A stretch of 64,000 nucleotides of DNA from GCA-2746795 sp963747345 (GCA_963747345.1 CAVVFA010000009.1:434001-498000), one strand, 5' to 3'. Counted from the first letter of the stretch, positions 51,897-61,572 are shown. Translations and numbers: made by a program. Notes: generated by a model from the letters alone, not told the origin.

Positions 51897-53252
51897 ATGA
51901 CTGGCAGAAACGAATCCTGCCCATGTGGCAGTGGTAAAAAATATAAAAATTGTTGTCTACCAAAAGACCGGGCTGCTCGCGCCCAAAATTCAGCAGCGGA
52001 AAAGAAACTAGAATTCACCGAACCCGTGGCGTTACCAGATTATTTCACACCGGAATCCGTGCTCGCGCTTGAAGCCTTTGACGACGCAGAGCCAACCCCA
52101 GAAGTGGATCCGCTGTTAGCCCGCATCAACGCTTTTTGGGATGAGTTTATGGAGGCGTCCTATGAACAAAAATGGGCAGCGGCAGCACAGATGCTGGCTG
52201 TTGAACCAGAACTATGTGACGGAGAAATGGTTTTTGAAATAGTCAATACCCTGTTTTCGCAGGCCATTGATGCGGGCGAAATAGAACGCTACAAACAGCT
52301 TTTAGACAAGTTAGAACAGGTTATACCTGAGGCCTATGCGGAAGAATTACACTACATTCTGGATAATCGCATCCGAATTGCCCTGATAGAAGGGGACGAC
52401 GCCACACTTGAAAGCTGTTTTTACCAATTCTCGCCCCTTGCCGGTGACAAGCTAGACTTATACTATCAAGTTGTCAACACCCTTGCCTATCACGGCAAAC
52501 TAACCATCTTATACGAAGGCATGAGGCAGGCACGGCCGTTTGTGGCCCAGGATCACGGTTTATTCGAATGGGCTTATGAGGAATACACTGAAAAATTAGG
52601 CGAGCTAGAAATCTTATACCGGCTAACTGAAAACCCCGACCTGCAAATAGACGACCCTTCCTTGCAGCAGCATTTTGCAGAATATGGATTGACGCCTGAA
52701 CCTGACGTGTTTTTAGCATTTCTGGATTATCGCACCGGTCGTAAATTGCCATCCTGGGCACTGAGCGATTTTGTGTTTACACACAAGAAAAAGGATGATC
52801 CGGCAATAAACAACCCGGCCTTGTTATTGACGGCATTTACCCACTACGCCCACACCGAAAGCGGGTTCGCACGCACAAAAGTGGAGATGGTACGCGACAA
52901 TCTGGCTGACTACGTGATGCGGCGTTATGAAGGCCAACTAGACAACTCCGATCCAGGCTATGGCCGCAAGCGTAAACAAAGCAAGAGAAAAACAAAAACA
53001 TCGTCACAAAATCCTTTTTGCCCGGATGCAAAAACGCTAGACATGTATATGGCGCAGATAATGGGTTTTATGTCATTCCGTTTTTATGAAGCCTTTGCTT
53101 TATATGAACTTATCCCTACCTGGCTCCGCTTCCTCACCCAATACAACTTGCTGACGGAAGAAACCCGTCAACAAACGCTGGCTCAACTGCGTTATATGAA
53201 AAAAGACCTTCGAACTGATCGCCGATCAACAGACCAACGATCCGACTATTAG
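51897..53252 (+). CDS. SEC-C-motif protein of unknown function
   Basis: A 451-residue soluble protein with an N-terminal SEC-C zinc motif (RNESCPCGSGKKYKNCC, residues 4-20), like the tail of SecA. The rest is helical with possible repeat pairs (LARINAFWDEFMEASYEQKW, LVYRLTEN-type helices) and a basic stretch GRKRKQSKRKTKTS near residue 365. GGAGG precedes the ATG, and a good promoter is present. Its gene sits 69 bases before the restriction operon, and whether it belongs to it is open. Several SEC-C proteins with long helical bodies are seen near defence genes, but no activity can be named. Confidence 0.75.
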   Translation: MTGRNESCPCGSGKKYKNCCLPKDRAARAQNSAAEKKLEFTEPVALPDYFTPESVLALEAFDDAEPTPEVDPLLARINAFWDEFMEASYEQKWAAAAQMLAVEPELCDGEMVFEIVNTLFSQAIDAGEIERYKQLLDKLEQVIPEAYAEELHYILDNRIRIALIEGDDATLESCFYQFSPLAGDKLDLYYQVVNTLAYHGKLTILYEGMRQARPFVAQDHGLFEWAYEEYTEKLGELEILYRLTENPDLQIDDPSLQQHFAEYGLTPEPDVFLAFLDYRTGRKLPSWALSDFVFTHKKKDDPAINNPALLLTAFTHYAHTESGFARTKVEMVRDNLADYVMRRYEGQLDNSDPGYGRKRKQSKRKTKTSSQNPFCPDAKTLDMYMAQIMGFMSFRFYEAFALYELIPTWLRFLTQYNLLTEETRQQTLAQLRYMKKDLRTDRRSTDQRSDY

Positions 53253-53321
53253 AGAAAATCTGGCTGGGTGGCCTTATGAACGGTAACTGGATTTGTTGAG
53301 CCACAGGAGAGCGAATAACCT

Positions 53322-55340
53322 ATGAACCATACCATCCATAACAATATTGTCAGCTTCATTTGGGGCATTGCCGATGATGTGCTGCGCGATGTGTACGTGC
53401 GCGGCAAGTACCGCGATGTTATTTTGCCCATGACCGTCATTCGGCGGCTGGATATTTTGTTGGAACCAAGCAAAGATGACGTGCTGAAAATGCACAAGTT
53501 TTTGGAGGAAAACGGGATTGAGTCAGGCATTGCCCAATTTCAGCAGATTACCGGCTATCCCTTCTACAACACCTCCCCCTTCACGCTGCAACGGCTGTAC
53601 GATACACCCAGCCAGATCAAGACCAATTTCGAGGCGTATCTGAATGGCTTCAGCGACAACGTGCAGGAGATCATTCGCAAGTTTAAGTTTCATAACCAGT
53701 TGGAAACGCTGGATGATGCCAACCGCCTTTACCCCATGCTGGAAAAGTTCCTGTCGCCGCGTATGAATTTGGGCGTCAATCCGGTTAAGGACAGCCGGGG
53801 CAATGTGCTGCATCATGGCTTGTCTAATTTAGGTATGGGCACTGTATTTGAAGAGTTGATTCGCCGCTTTAACGAGGAAAACAACGAGGAAGCAGGGGAG
53901 CATTTTACGCCACGTGACATTGTGCAGTTGATGGTGCATTTGTTGTTTGAGCCAGTGGAAAAGCAGATTGAAAGCGGCACCTATCTGGTCTATGACGGGG
54001 CGTGTGGTTCTGGTGGTATGTTGACAGAGGCCGAGAAGTTTTTTGTGGGCTTGGCCGAAGCGCAGGGCAAACGGGTGGCCTTGGAACTGTATGGGCAGGA
54101 AGTGAACCCGGAGACCTATGCCATTTGCACGGCCGATATGCTCATCCAGGGACGCAGCACGGAAAACATCGCGTTTGGTTCCACACTGCGATACGATGCT
54201 TTTATGCGCACCAACTTTGATTTCATGCTGTCCAATCCACCCTATGGCAAGTCGTGGAGCGTAGACAAGGATTACATCTTCGATGGCAAAAAGAAAGAGG
54301 TGATTGACCATCGGTTTGCGGTGGGTTTGCCGCGCAGCAGTGATGGGCAGTTGCTCTTTTTGGTCAATATGCTGACCAAGATGAAGGATACGCCTCATGG
54401 CAGCCGTATTGCCCATGTTCACAATGGCTCGGCTTTGTTTACGGGGGATGCGGGGCAGGGGGAAAGCGAGATTCGCAAGTGGATACTTGAGAATGATTGG
54501 CTGGAAGCGATTATCGGACTGCCGTTGAATATGTTTTATAACACGGGCATTGCCACTTATATTTGGGTGCTGAGCAATCGCAAGCCGGAACACAGAAAGG
54601 GCAAGGTGCAGTTGATTGATGGGCGGGAACTGTATACCAAGCTGCGCAAGAATTTGGGCAGCAAGAACTGCGAGTTCACGTCAAACCACATCCGCACGCT
54701 CATGGATACCTTTTTGAACTTTGAGGAAAGCGACATCAGCCAGATTTTTGACAATGAAGATTTTGGCTATGACAAGATTACGGTAGAGAGGCCGTTACGC
54801 CTGAAAACCCATGTCACCCCAGAGCGATTGGCCGCGTTCAATGCCGATTATCCAGCGGACAAAACCTTAGTTGACGGGCTGGTCGGGTTGGTAGGCGATG
54901 AGCCACACCTTGATTTTAACCAGGTGGAAAAGCGGTTTGATAAATGGTTAAAGGGTGCGGGGCAGAAGATGACGGCCAAACAGAAGAAAACGTTGTGGGA
55001 CAGTTTCACGGAAACGGATGAAGCGACCCAACCGGTGGTTAAGAAGAAACACAAGGACGGCACAATCGAGTACGAACCAGATGCCAACCTGCGCGATACG
55101 GAAAATGTGCCGTTGACGGAAACGATTGAGGCTTACTTTGCACGGGAGGTGCTGCCCCATGTGCCGGATGCCTGGATTGATGAGACCAAGACGGTGCGCG
55201 GCTATGAGATTTCCTTCACCAAATATTTTTACCAGTATGAGCCGCTGCGCTCGCTGGCGGAGATTGTGGCTGATATTCGGGCGTTGGAAGTGGAAACGGA
55301 CGGGATTTTAGAACAGATTGTGAGTGGGCAGCGGGTATGA
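53322..55340 (+). CDS. hsdM: Type I restriction-modification methyltransferase subunit
   Basis: A 672-residue HsdM, the N6-adenine methyltransferase subunit. The helical N-terminal part (to about 150) leads to EHFTPRDIVQLMVHLLFEPV, the SAM motif LVYDGACGSGGMLTEA, LYGQEVNPETYAICTADMLI and the catalytic motif MLSNPPYGKSW. The C-terminus is longer than in EcoKI (EYEPDANLRDTENVPLTETI, ALEVETDGILEQIV), as in the common HsdM_N form. AGGAG precedes the ATG. It overlaps hsdS by 4 bases (ATGA). No exact AACGGCCGTT copy is present in 2 kb. Confidence 0.95.
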   Translation: MNHTIHNNIVSFIWGIADDVLRDVYVRGKYRDVILPMTVIRRLDILLEPSKDDVLKMHKFLEENGIESGIAQFQQITGYPFYNTSPFTLQRLYDTPSQIKTNFEAYLNGFSDNVQEIIRKFKFHNQLETLDDANRLYPMLEKFLSPRMNLGVNPVKDSRGNVLHHGLSNLGMGTVFEELIRRFNEENNEEAGEHFTPRDIVQLMVHLLFEPVEKQIESGTYLVYDGACGSGGMLTEAEKFFVGLAEAQGKRVALELYGQEVNPETYAICTADMLIQGRSTENIAFGSTLRYDAFMRTNFDFMLSNPPYGKSWSVDKDYIFDGKKKEVIDHRFAVGLPRSSDGQLLFLVNMLTKMKDTPHGSRIAHVHNGSALFTGDAGQGESEIRKWILENDWLEAIIGLPLNMFYNTGIATYIWVLSNRKPEHRKGKVQLIDGRELYTKLRKNLGSKNCEFTSNHIRTLMDTFLNFEESDISQIFDNEDFGYDKITVERPLRLKTHVTPERLAAFNADYPADKTLVDGLVGLVGDEPHLDFNQVEKRFDKWLKGAGQKMTAKQKKTLWDSFTETDEATQPVVKKKHKDGTIEYEPDANLRDTENVPLTETIEAYFAREVLPHVPDAWIDETKTVRGYEISFTKYFYQYEPLRSLAEIVADIRALEVETDGILEQIVSGQRV

Positions 55341-56676
55341 TGCAACAGTATCCAGCTTATAAAGATTCTAGCTTGAATTGGTTATCCAAAATCCCAGTCC
55401 ATTGGGATGAGCTACCCAATATTGCTATTTTTCAGGAACGGATTGAAAGAGGCTTTGAGGCTAATGAACTGTGCTATCTGTCACAATGGCAGAAGGTATT
55501 ATTCGGCAAAACGAGCTTGAAACGAAAAAAGATATTTCCAACGAGAATAAATCAAATTACAAACGAGTACGTGCAGGTGATATTGTCCTATAACAAAATG
55601 CGAATGTGGCAAGGGGCAGTTGGATATCGCCGTTATGAGGGAATAGTCAGCCCAGCTTACGTCGTTTTACGTCCAAAGTGCAATATCAACCCAAATTATT
55701 TTCACTATCTATTGCGATATTCCCTGATATACCAATGAATCTTATCGAAACTCCTATGGGATTCATGATGATCAATTGAGTTTGCGCTATGTGGACTTCA
55801 AGCGAATGTACTCGCCTTTTCCTCCTATTGAAGAACAAGAAGCAATTGTGGCGTTTTTGGAGGAGCAAACGGCCGTTATCAACCAATTCCTCGCCAATAA
55901 ACGCCAGCTAATCACCTTGTTGGAAGAGCAGAAACAGGTGGTGATAAATACGGCCGTGACGCAGGGATTGGACCCCAACGCCCCTCGCAAACCCTCCGGC
56001 ATAGACTGGCTCGGTGATATTCCCGCTCATTGGGAAATCACGAAAATCGGCTATCATTTCGTCGAGTTGGTAACGGCTCTAATCCCCAAGTCGAAGCAAA
56101 TGAGATATTGGCAGAGATGGGTACATATCCATGGCTCAATAGTTCATCAGTCAATCAAAGGGTTATTACCTGAGAAGCCGATCGAATATGTAACTCCAGC
56201 GGCATTACTGAAGAACGATCACCTTCCAATAGTCAAACACGATCAGTATTCTTATTGCAATTACTGGCTAGGGTACAACAAGTAGGAACAGCAGCATTGT
56301 TAAGGTTTTGAGGCCGGTATCAACCAACACATGGCTTATATTCCCCCGATCACCAAAAGTAATTGACTTCTGATTACCTTGTGACTTTCTGCAAGGCAAA
56401 CTATAACTATTTAAGATAAATTAGCGACAGGTCAAGGATGCAGACAAAAGGGGCTTTAACTTGTAGATGACATCAGACAGTTGAGAATTCCAGTTCTCCA
56501 CCTGCTGAACAAGAAATCAATTGTTAGAAAATGGTCAAACAAACCCTCCGGAAATCAACACCGCCATCAAACGCATCCAACGCGAAATCGAACTCATCGA
56601 AGAATACCGCACCACGCTGATTGCCCACGCCGTCACCGGCAAAATAGACGTGCGTCCCCAGCCGGAGATGGCATGA
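55337..56676 (+). pseudogene. hsdS: Type I specificity subunit, broken by several frameshifts
   Basis: Pieces of one HsdS are in changing frames. Piece 1 (55337-55735): MMQQYPAYKDSSLNWLSKIP and the first recognition domain to LRYSLIY. Piece 2: TNESYRNSYGIHDDQLSLRY, PPIEEQEAIVAFLEEQTAVI, the central helix and DWLGDIPAHWEITKIGYHFV. Then the second domain is scrambled across frames (EANEILAEMGTYPWLNSSSV; KPIEYVTPAALLKNDHLPIV; later DDIRQLRIPVPP). The last piece is NPPEINTAIKRIQREIELIE with EYRTTLIAHAVTGKIDVRPQ to TGA at 56676. At least four shifts are needed, so no full S subunit can be made as written. Without S the R-M complex cannot choose its DNA target. Confidence 0.85.
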
Positions 56677-57173
56677 AATTCCCCTGGTTCGGCCGTAAAA
56701 AACAACAGCCTCACACGGTAGCAGATCACAAACGGCCGTTGTCCCCCGACATCGACCACACCATCGACCGTCGTCTCTATTACCGCGCCATCCAGCCCGG
56801 CACAACCTGCCCCCGCTGTCACAAGACATTGATCCAGGAACTCGCCACCTACATGGTTGTCACCTTCGACAATACCGGTCTGGAAACAGATCGGCTTATG
56901 GTTGGCGGCGATTTTGGTCACTACTGCCCCAACTGCCCCACCATCGTCATCGATCCGGCTGAGCTAGAGCCATATCTGGATCTCGCCCACACTCAATTTG
57001 AGTCCGGCAAGGGCTTTGCCGTTCTGGGGCGGGTAGCCCTGGAAGGGTTTACCGAAGAAGAAAACAACACACCGGTTGGCGAACTGGAATCAATCCCGAT
57101 TGTTCCCTTTCACAAAAGCCCTTCTTACACAAAACCAAAAAGCAAACGACGCAAAAAGCGCAAGGGAAGATAA
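56673..57173 (+). CDS. Two-CxxC protein of unknown function inside the R-M locus
   Basis: A 166-residue protein starting MKFPWFGRKKQQPH at 56673 (ATGA overlap with the hsdS end). A possible zinc ribbon is made of CPRCHKTLIQELATYMVV and HYCPNCPTIVIDPAELEPYL; the C-terminus is strongly basic (KPKSKRRKKRKGR). I know no family for it. The tight coupling suggests that it was acquired or kept with the restriction genes, though it could be unrelated cargo. The longer frame upstream (from 56481) overlaps hsdS and is a shadow. Confidence 0.65.
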   Translation: MKFPWFGRKKQQPHTVADHKRPLSPDIDHTIDRRLYYRAIQPGTTCPRCHKTLIQELATYMVVTFDNTGLETDRLMVGGDFGHYCPNCPTIVIDPAELEPYLDLAHTQFESGKGFAVLGRVALEGFTEEENNTPVGELESIPIVPFHKSPSYTKPKSKRRKKRKGR

Positions 57174-57190
57174 TCATACCTACCAATAAG

Positions 57191-57268
57191 GGCATCGAAC
57201 GCACTTATAGGACTATGCTGAGGGTAACGGCCGTTACCGGCAAAATAGATATACGTTCTAGTGTATAA
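57191..57268 (+). pseudogene. Remnant of a second hsdS 3' end
   Basis: The frame reads GIERTYRTMLRVTAVTGKID IRSSV and stop. It matches the C-terminus of the hsdS pieces 500 bases upstream (EYRTTLIAHAVTGKIDVR). A second specificity gene therefore once ended here and was deleted down to about 25 codons. The last bases overlap the -10 box of the antitoxin gene. Confidence 0.75.
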
Positions 57269-57269
57269 T
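57264..57269 (+). promoter_or_regulatory. -10 box of the toxin-antitoxin pair
   Basis: A perfect TATAAT stands 31 bases before the antitoxin start; ATAGAT-like bases 17 upstream make a weak -35. The pair may thus have its own promoter inside the R-M locus. Confidence 0.45.
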
Positions 57270-57300
57270 GAAGCCATCTCTCCTATTCATGAGGTAAATT

Positions 57301-57558
57301 ATGACTTTACATCAACTAACTATCTCTTATCCCGACGAATTGTTGCTCTCTCTCAAAACTGAGCCAAAAGCCTTTGAGCAAGAGGCCCGCCTGCTCCTGG
57401 CTCTTAAACTGTATGAACAAGGGCGCATCTCCACGGGCATGGCCGCTCGCCTGGCCGAGATGGAGCGAGTCACCTTCCTCTTTGAGTTGCAACGCTTCGG
57501 CCTCTCCCCCATCGGCGTAGACCCCGACGAACTCGCCAGCGATACGGCCCATGCCTAA
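57301..57558 (+). CDS. UPF0175-family antitoxin
   Basis: An 85-residue UPF0175 protein: SYPDELLLSLKTEPKAFEQE, LLLALKLYEQGRISTGMAAR and LAEMERVTFLFELQRFGLSP, a ribbon-helix/helix-turn-helix arrangement typical of antitoxins paired with DUF3368 PIN toxins. ATGAGG precedes the start by 9 bases. The stop overlaps the toxin start by 8 bases. Confidence 0.9.
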   Translation: MTLHQLTISYPDELLLSLKTEPKAFEQEARLLLALKLYEQGRISTGMAARLAEMERVTFLFELQRFGLSPIGVDPDELASDTAHA

Positions 57559-58047
57559 TACGCCGCGCCTTGTTGTCAGCAATACCACGCCCATCATCAC
57601 CCTGTCACTGGTGGGGCAATTACCCTTGTTACACCAGTTATATGGCACAGTTTTGATACCAACGGCCGTTGCCCATGAAATCCTGGCTGGTGGCGCTCGT
57701 GCAGGCGCAGCCGAACTGCAACAAGCCAGCTACATCCACACCACGCCACTGCAAGACCCGCGCCGCGCCGACCTCCTTAGCGATTTAGATCGCGGCGAAG
57801 CCGAAGCCATCGCCCTTACCCTTCGTAACAAAATGCCGATTTGCTGATCATAGATGAGCGATGGGGGCGGCGACACGCCAGTCGCTTAGGAATATCCCTC
57901 ACTGGCTCCATCGGCATCCTGCTCAAAGCTAAAGAAATGGGGTATATAACGGCCGTTAAACCACTCTTGACCCGTCTTGAACAAGGCGGCATCCATCTCA
58001 GTCTCGCCCTCATTGAGCAAGCATTGCAACAAGCAGGTGAAACATGA
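57551..58047 (+). CDS. DUF3368 PIN-domain toxin, frameshifted
   Basis: About 165 residues. The first frame has LVVSNTTPIITLSLVGQLPL (first acidic residue region; the family often has D-x-S/T-P-L-I), LIPTAVAHEILAGG and DRGEAEAIALTLR. The second resumes after 57831-57840 as ADLLIIDERWGRRHASRLGI SLTGSIGILLKAKEMG. One A added to the AAAA run (RNKNADLL) restores the frame. DUF3368 PIN proteins are likely RNases. The toxin stop overlaps the hsdR start (ATGA), so the pair is built into the restriction operon. Confidence 0.85.
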
Positions 58048-60989
58048 CAACCGATACCAGCGAAGCCGGACTAGAAACCATCATCACCCACTATCTGGTT
58101 AACCACAACCAATACCTCCCTGGCGCTCCCCAAGATTACGACAAAGAATTGTGCCTGGATCGCGCCCAGCTATTCGCTTTCCTGGAAGCCACCCAGCCCG
58201 ACACCCTCGCCGCCATCCCCCAACCAGAAAAACTCCTGCAACGCCTCAGCGACCAAATCCGGGATAAAGGCATTGTGGAAGTGCTGCGCAAAGGCATCAA
58301 ATACCAGCAGCATCGCCTTCACCTCTACTATCCCCAACCGCCCAATAATCTCAACGCGGAAGCCGTGCAAAATTATCAAGCCAACCGCTTCTCCGTCACG
58401 CGACAGGTGCATTTCAGCCAACAGTACCCCCACCAATCACTGGATTTGGTCATCTTTCTCAACGGTCTGCCCCTCATCACCTTTGAACTGAAGAACAACC
58501 TGACCAATCAAAACGTCAACCACGCCAAGCGCCAATACCGCGAAGACCGCGACCCCAAAGAACCCCTCTTCCGCTTTTCCCGTTGCCTGGTCCACATGGC
58601 CGTCGATGACCAGGAAGTGTGGATGACCACCGAACTGCGCGGCCCTAAAACCTTCTTCCTGCCCTTCAATCGCGGGCAAGGTTACGGCAAACCCATCTAT
58701 GAAGCCGTCAATCAAGGCAAAGGCAACCCCCTCAACCCGGACGGCCTGATGACCGCCTACCTGTGGCAAAAGATACTGACCAAAGAGAGTCTCAGCGGCA
58801 TTGTGGAAAAGTACGCCCGCATCATCCAAGACAAAGACAGCAAAACTGGCAAAAAGAAGTCGCCCCAACTCGTATTCCCCCGCTTTCATCAACTGGATGC
58901 CGTGCGCAGCCTGCTGATTGATGTGCAAACGCAAGGCGCGGGGCAGCGCTACCTCATCCAACATTCGGCTGGTTCCGGCAAGAGCTACTCCATCGCCTGG
59001 CTGGCCCATCAACTGGTAGAACTGACCAGCCTCTACAGTCATAAACCCATCTTCAACTCCATCATCGTCGTCACCGACCGGGTGGTACTCAACCGCCAAA
59101 TTCGGGACACCATCAAACAATATGCCCATGTAGACGGGGTGGTCGCGGCCGTGCGCGGCAGCACCGAACTGGCCGAAGCGTTGGCCGCAGGCAAAAAAAT
59201 CATCATCACCACCATTCAAACCTTCCCCTTCGTCCTGCCCAAAATCGGCGAGATGGGCGACAAAACCTTTGCCGTCATCATCGACGAAGCTCACAGCAGC
59301 CAGGGTGGCAATGTGGCCGCCAAAATGAATCTGGCCTTGAGCGGTGAAGCCAACGAAGCCATTGACGCCATTGACGATGACGAAGATTTCATCAACGCCC
59401 TCATCAAAAATCAAAAGATGCTGCGCAACGCCAGCTACTTCGCCTTCACCGCCACCCCCAAAAACCGCACCTTGCAAACCTTTGGCGTGCAACATGGCGA
59501 AAAATATTATCCCTGCCACGTCTACACCATGAAACAGGCCATCGAAGAAGGCTTCATCATGGATGTGCTGGCAAATTACACCACCTACAACAGCTACTAC
59601 AAAATCCTCAAAAAAGTGGCAGATGATCCCCAATTCGACAGCAAACGAGCCAACAAACGGCTGCGCCACTACGTAGAAGGCCATCCCGACAGCATCCGCC
59701 AAAAAGCAGAAATCATGATCCACCACTTCTTTGATGAAGTCATCAAAGCTAAAAAAATCGGCGGGCAGGCCAAAGCGATGGTGGTAACGGGCGGCATTAT
59801 CAACGCCATCGACTACTTCTGGGCGTTCCAAGCCTATTTGCAAGAAATCAACGCCCCCTACAAAGCCATCGTCGCCTTTTCCGGCAGTAAAAACCACAAG
59901 GGCGGCGCCTATGATGAAGCCAGCCTAAACGGTTTTCCCAGCCGCGACATCGAAGATAAATTTGAAGAAGACGAATACCGCTTTTTGATTGTGGCCGACA
60001 AATATCAGACCGGTTATGACCAACCGCTGCTGCATACCATGTATGTGGACAAGGTGCTGTCTGACGTGAAAGCGGTGCAAACCATCTCCCGTCTCAACCG
60101 CTCCCACCGCGACAAAACAGACACCTTCGTCCTGGATTTCGTCAACAGCTCAGACGCCATCCAAAAAGCGTTCGACCCCTTCTACCAGACCACCATTCTG
60201 AGCGAAGGAGCCGACTTTGACCGCCTCAATGATTTACAAGATGCGCTGGATGCTTTCCAGGTCTACTCGGCGGAGCAGGTACAAACCTTCATGTCGCTGT
60301 TCATACGCGGCGCCGAACGAGACAAACTCGACCCGTTTCTGGATGTCAGCGCCGTCTTCTACCGGGACAACCTGGATGAGGATGAGCAAATCGAATTCAA
60401 GGCCAACGCCAAATCATTTGTGCGTCTCTACCAGTTTTTAGCCCAAATCCTGCCCTTTGTAGACGCCGACATGGAAAGCCTGAAAACCTTCCTCAAGCTG
60501 CTGCTGACCAAGCTGCCTGCGCCTGATGATCCTGATTATTTGAAAGGGATTTTAGAGAGTGTGGATTTGGACAGCTATCGCGTGGAGCATGAAGCGACGG
60601 TGCATATCATGCTTGAAGGCGGCCAGGAGATTGACCCCATCCCCACTGAAATTGGCGGCGGCCGTTATGTGCCGGAACTGGATTTGTTGAGCCACATTAT
60701 TGAAGATTTTAACGGCCGTTTTGGCAATACCACCTGGGGCAGCGATGAAAAAGTGACACGGGATATTTTTCAAGATTTGGCGCAAGAAGTGGCCGAAAGC
60801 GAAGAATACCAACAAGCCAAAGCCCATTCAGACCGCCAAAATGCGCGAATAGCTTTTGAGAAGATGCTGATAACGGCCGTGCAAAAATACATCTACACCC
60901 GTACCGATTTCTACCGTGATTTTACCAATCAGCCAGAGGTGAAAAGCTTCCTGGTGAATGAGTTGTTCCGGTATGATTATGATGGGTAG
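58044..60989 (+). CDS. hsdR: Type I restriction endonuclease motor subunit
   Basis: A 981-residue HsdR. The N-terminal nuclease domain has LDLVIFLNGLPLITFELKN (PD-ExK core, near 150). The translocase has Walker A QHSAGSGKSYSIAW (about 305-318), IVVTDRVVLNRQI, DEAHSSQGG (about 413), FAFTATPKN and the second RecA lobe with VADKYQTGYDQPLL and ISRLNRSHRDKTDTFVLDF. The C-terminal helical part binds HsdM. It lies after the TA pair and about 2.7 kb downstream of hsdM. Only one exact AACGGCCGTT copy lies in this gene, near its end. Confidence 0.95.
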   Translation: MTTDTSEAGLETIITHYLVNHNQYLPGAPQDYDKELCLDRAQLFAFLEATQPDTLAAIPQPEKLLQRLSDQIRDKGIVEVLRKGIKYQQHRLHLYYPQPPNNLNAEAVQNYQANRFSVTRQVHFSQQYPHQSLDLVIFLNGLPLITFELKNNLTNQNVNHAKRQYREDRDPKEPLFRFSRCLVHMAVDDQEVWMTTELRGPKTFFLPFNRGQGYGKPIYEAVNQGKGNPLNPDGLMTAYLWQKILTKESLSGIVEKYARIIQDKDSKTGKKKSPQLVFPRFHQLDAVRSLLIDVQTQGAGQRYLIQHSAGSGKSYSIAWLAHQLVELTSLYSHKPIFNSIIVVTDRVVLNRQIRDTIKQYAHVDGVVAAVRGSTELAEALAAGKKIIITTIQTFPFVLPKIGEMGDKTFAVIIDEAHSSQGGNVAAKMNLALSGEANEAIDAIDDDEDFINALIKNQKMLRNASYFAFTATPKNRTLQTFGVQHGEKYYPCHVYTMKQAIEEGFIMDVLANYTTYNSYYKILKKVADDPQFDSKRANKRLRHYVEGHPDSIRQKAEIMIHHFFDEVIKAKKIGGQAKAMVVTGGIINAIDYFWAFQAYLQEINAPYKAIVAFSGSKNHKGGAYDEASLNGFPSRDIEDKFEEDEYRFLIVADKYQTGYDQPLLHTMYVDKVLSDVKAVQTISRLNRSHRDKTDTFVLDFVNSSDAIQKAFDPFYQTTILSEGADFDRLNDLQDALDAFQVYSAEQVQTFMSLFIRGAERDKLDPFLDVSAVFYRDNLDEDEQIEFKANAKSFVRLYQFLAQILPFVDADMESLKTFLKLLLTKLPAPDDPDYLKGILESVDLDSYRVEHEATVHIMLEGGQEIDPIPTEIGGGRYVPELDLLSHIIEDFNGRFGNTTWGSDEKVTRDIFQDLAQEVAESEEYQQAKAHSDRQNARIAFEKMLITAVQKYIYTRTDFYRDFTNQPEVKSFLVNELFRYDYDG

Positions 60990-61036
60990 GTGGGCGTAGA
61001 GAAGGGCAGGATGAGGGGTATGCTGGGCAAAACTAG

Positions 61037-61531
61037 TTATTTCCCCAATTCCTTAGGCCGCCACACCCCAACCAACTCGCCCGCCACCCCTTCAACCAAT
61101 TCAGCCCAAGACGCAATGGGTAGTTGCACCTGAGCTAACGCGGCCGTAGACATCACCTCATAGCTGCCCGTTAGTTCTTCCACTAGCGCTTCTATGCCTG
61201 GATTATGCCCCACAACCATCACCCGGTCGTGTGACCCTCCCTTTTCACGCAGCACTTCCAAATACGCTTCTGGATCGGCATGATAAAGCTGACGGGTGAC
61301 GATGATTTCCGCTTCATAGCCACTGGCTAAAGCAGCTTGTTCGGCCGTGGTCAATGCCCGTTCGGCTGAGGAGGTGATGATCAGATCGGGGGTCAGCCCT
61401 TCATCTGCCAGCAGTTTTCCCATGCGGGGGGCGTCGGCCTTGCCTCGTTTGTTTAACGGCCGTTCATGATCCGCTAAATTTGAATTATTCCAACTTGACT
61501 TCGCGTGTCTCAATATCAACAAAGTTTTCAT
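61037..61531 (-). CDS. sixA: Phosphohistidine phosphatase SixA-type
   Basis: A 164-residue histidine phosphatase: MKTLLILRHAKSSWNNSNLA with the catalytic RHAKSSW, ERPLNKRGKADAPRMG, ITSSAERALTTAEQAA and VMVVGHNPGIEALVEEL. The ATG at 61531 gives the normal family start; the longer frame is not supported. SixA removes phosphate from HPt domains; with several kinases in the window it could tune one of them, but no link is visible. Divergent from the kinase-like gene; the promoter between lies inside the 81-base gap. Confidence 0.92.
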   Translation of the reverse strand: MKTLLILRHAKSSWNNSNLADHERPLNKRGKADAPRMGKLLADEGLTPDLIITSSAERALTTAEQAALASGYEAEIIVTRQLYHADPEAYLEVLREKGGSHDRVMVVGHNPGIEALVEELTGSYEVMSTAALAQVQLPIASWAELVEGVAGELVGVWRPKELGK

Positions 61532-61572
61532 GCCAAAAGTATACCAGTTCAGCGTTCCACACTCACAACATC

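Noticed and set aside
58437..59897. 486-codon open frame antisense to hsdR
   Set aside because: It lies wholly opposite a well-conserved hsdR with all motifs; the protein is low-complexity Gly/Val/Phe and has no family look. It follows from codon bias in the sense strand.
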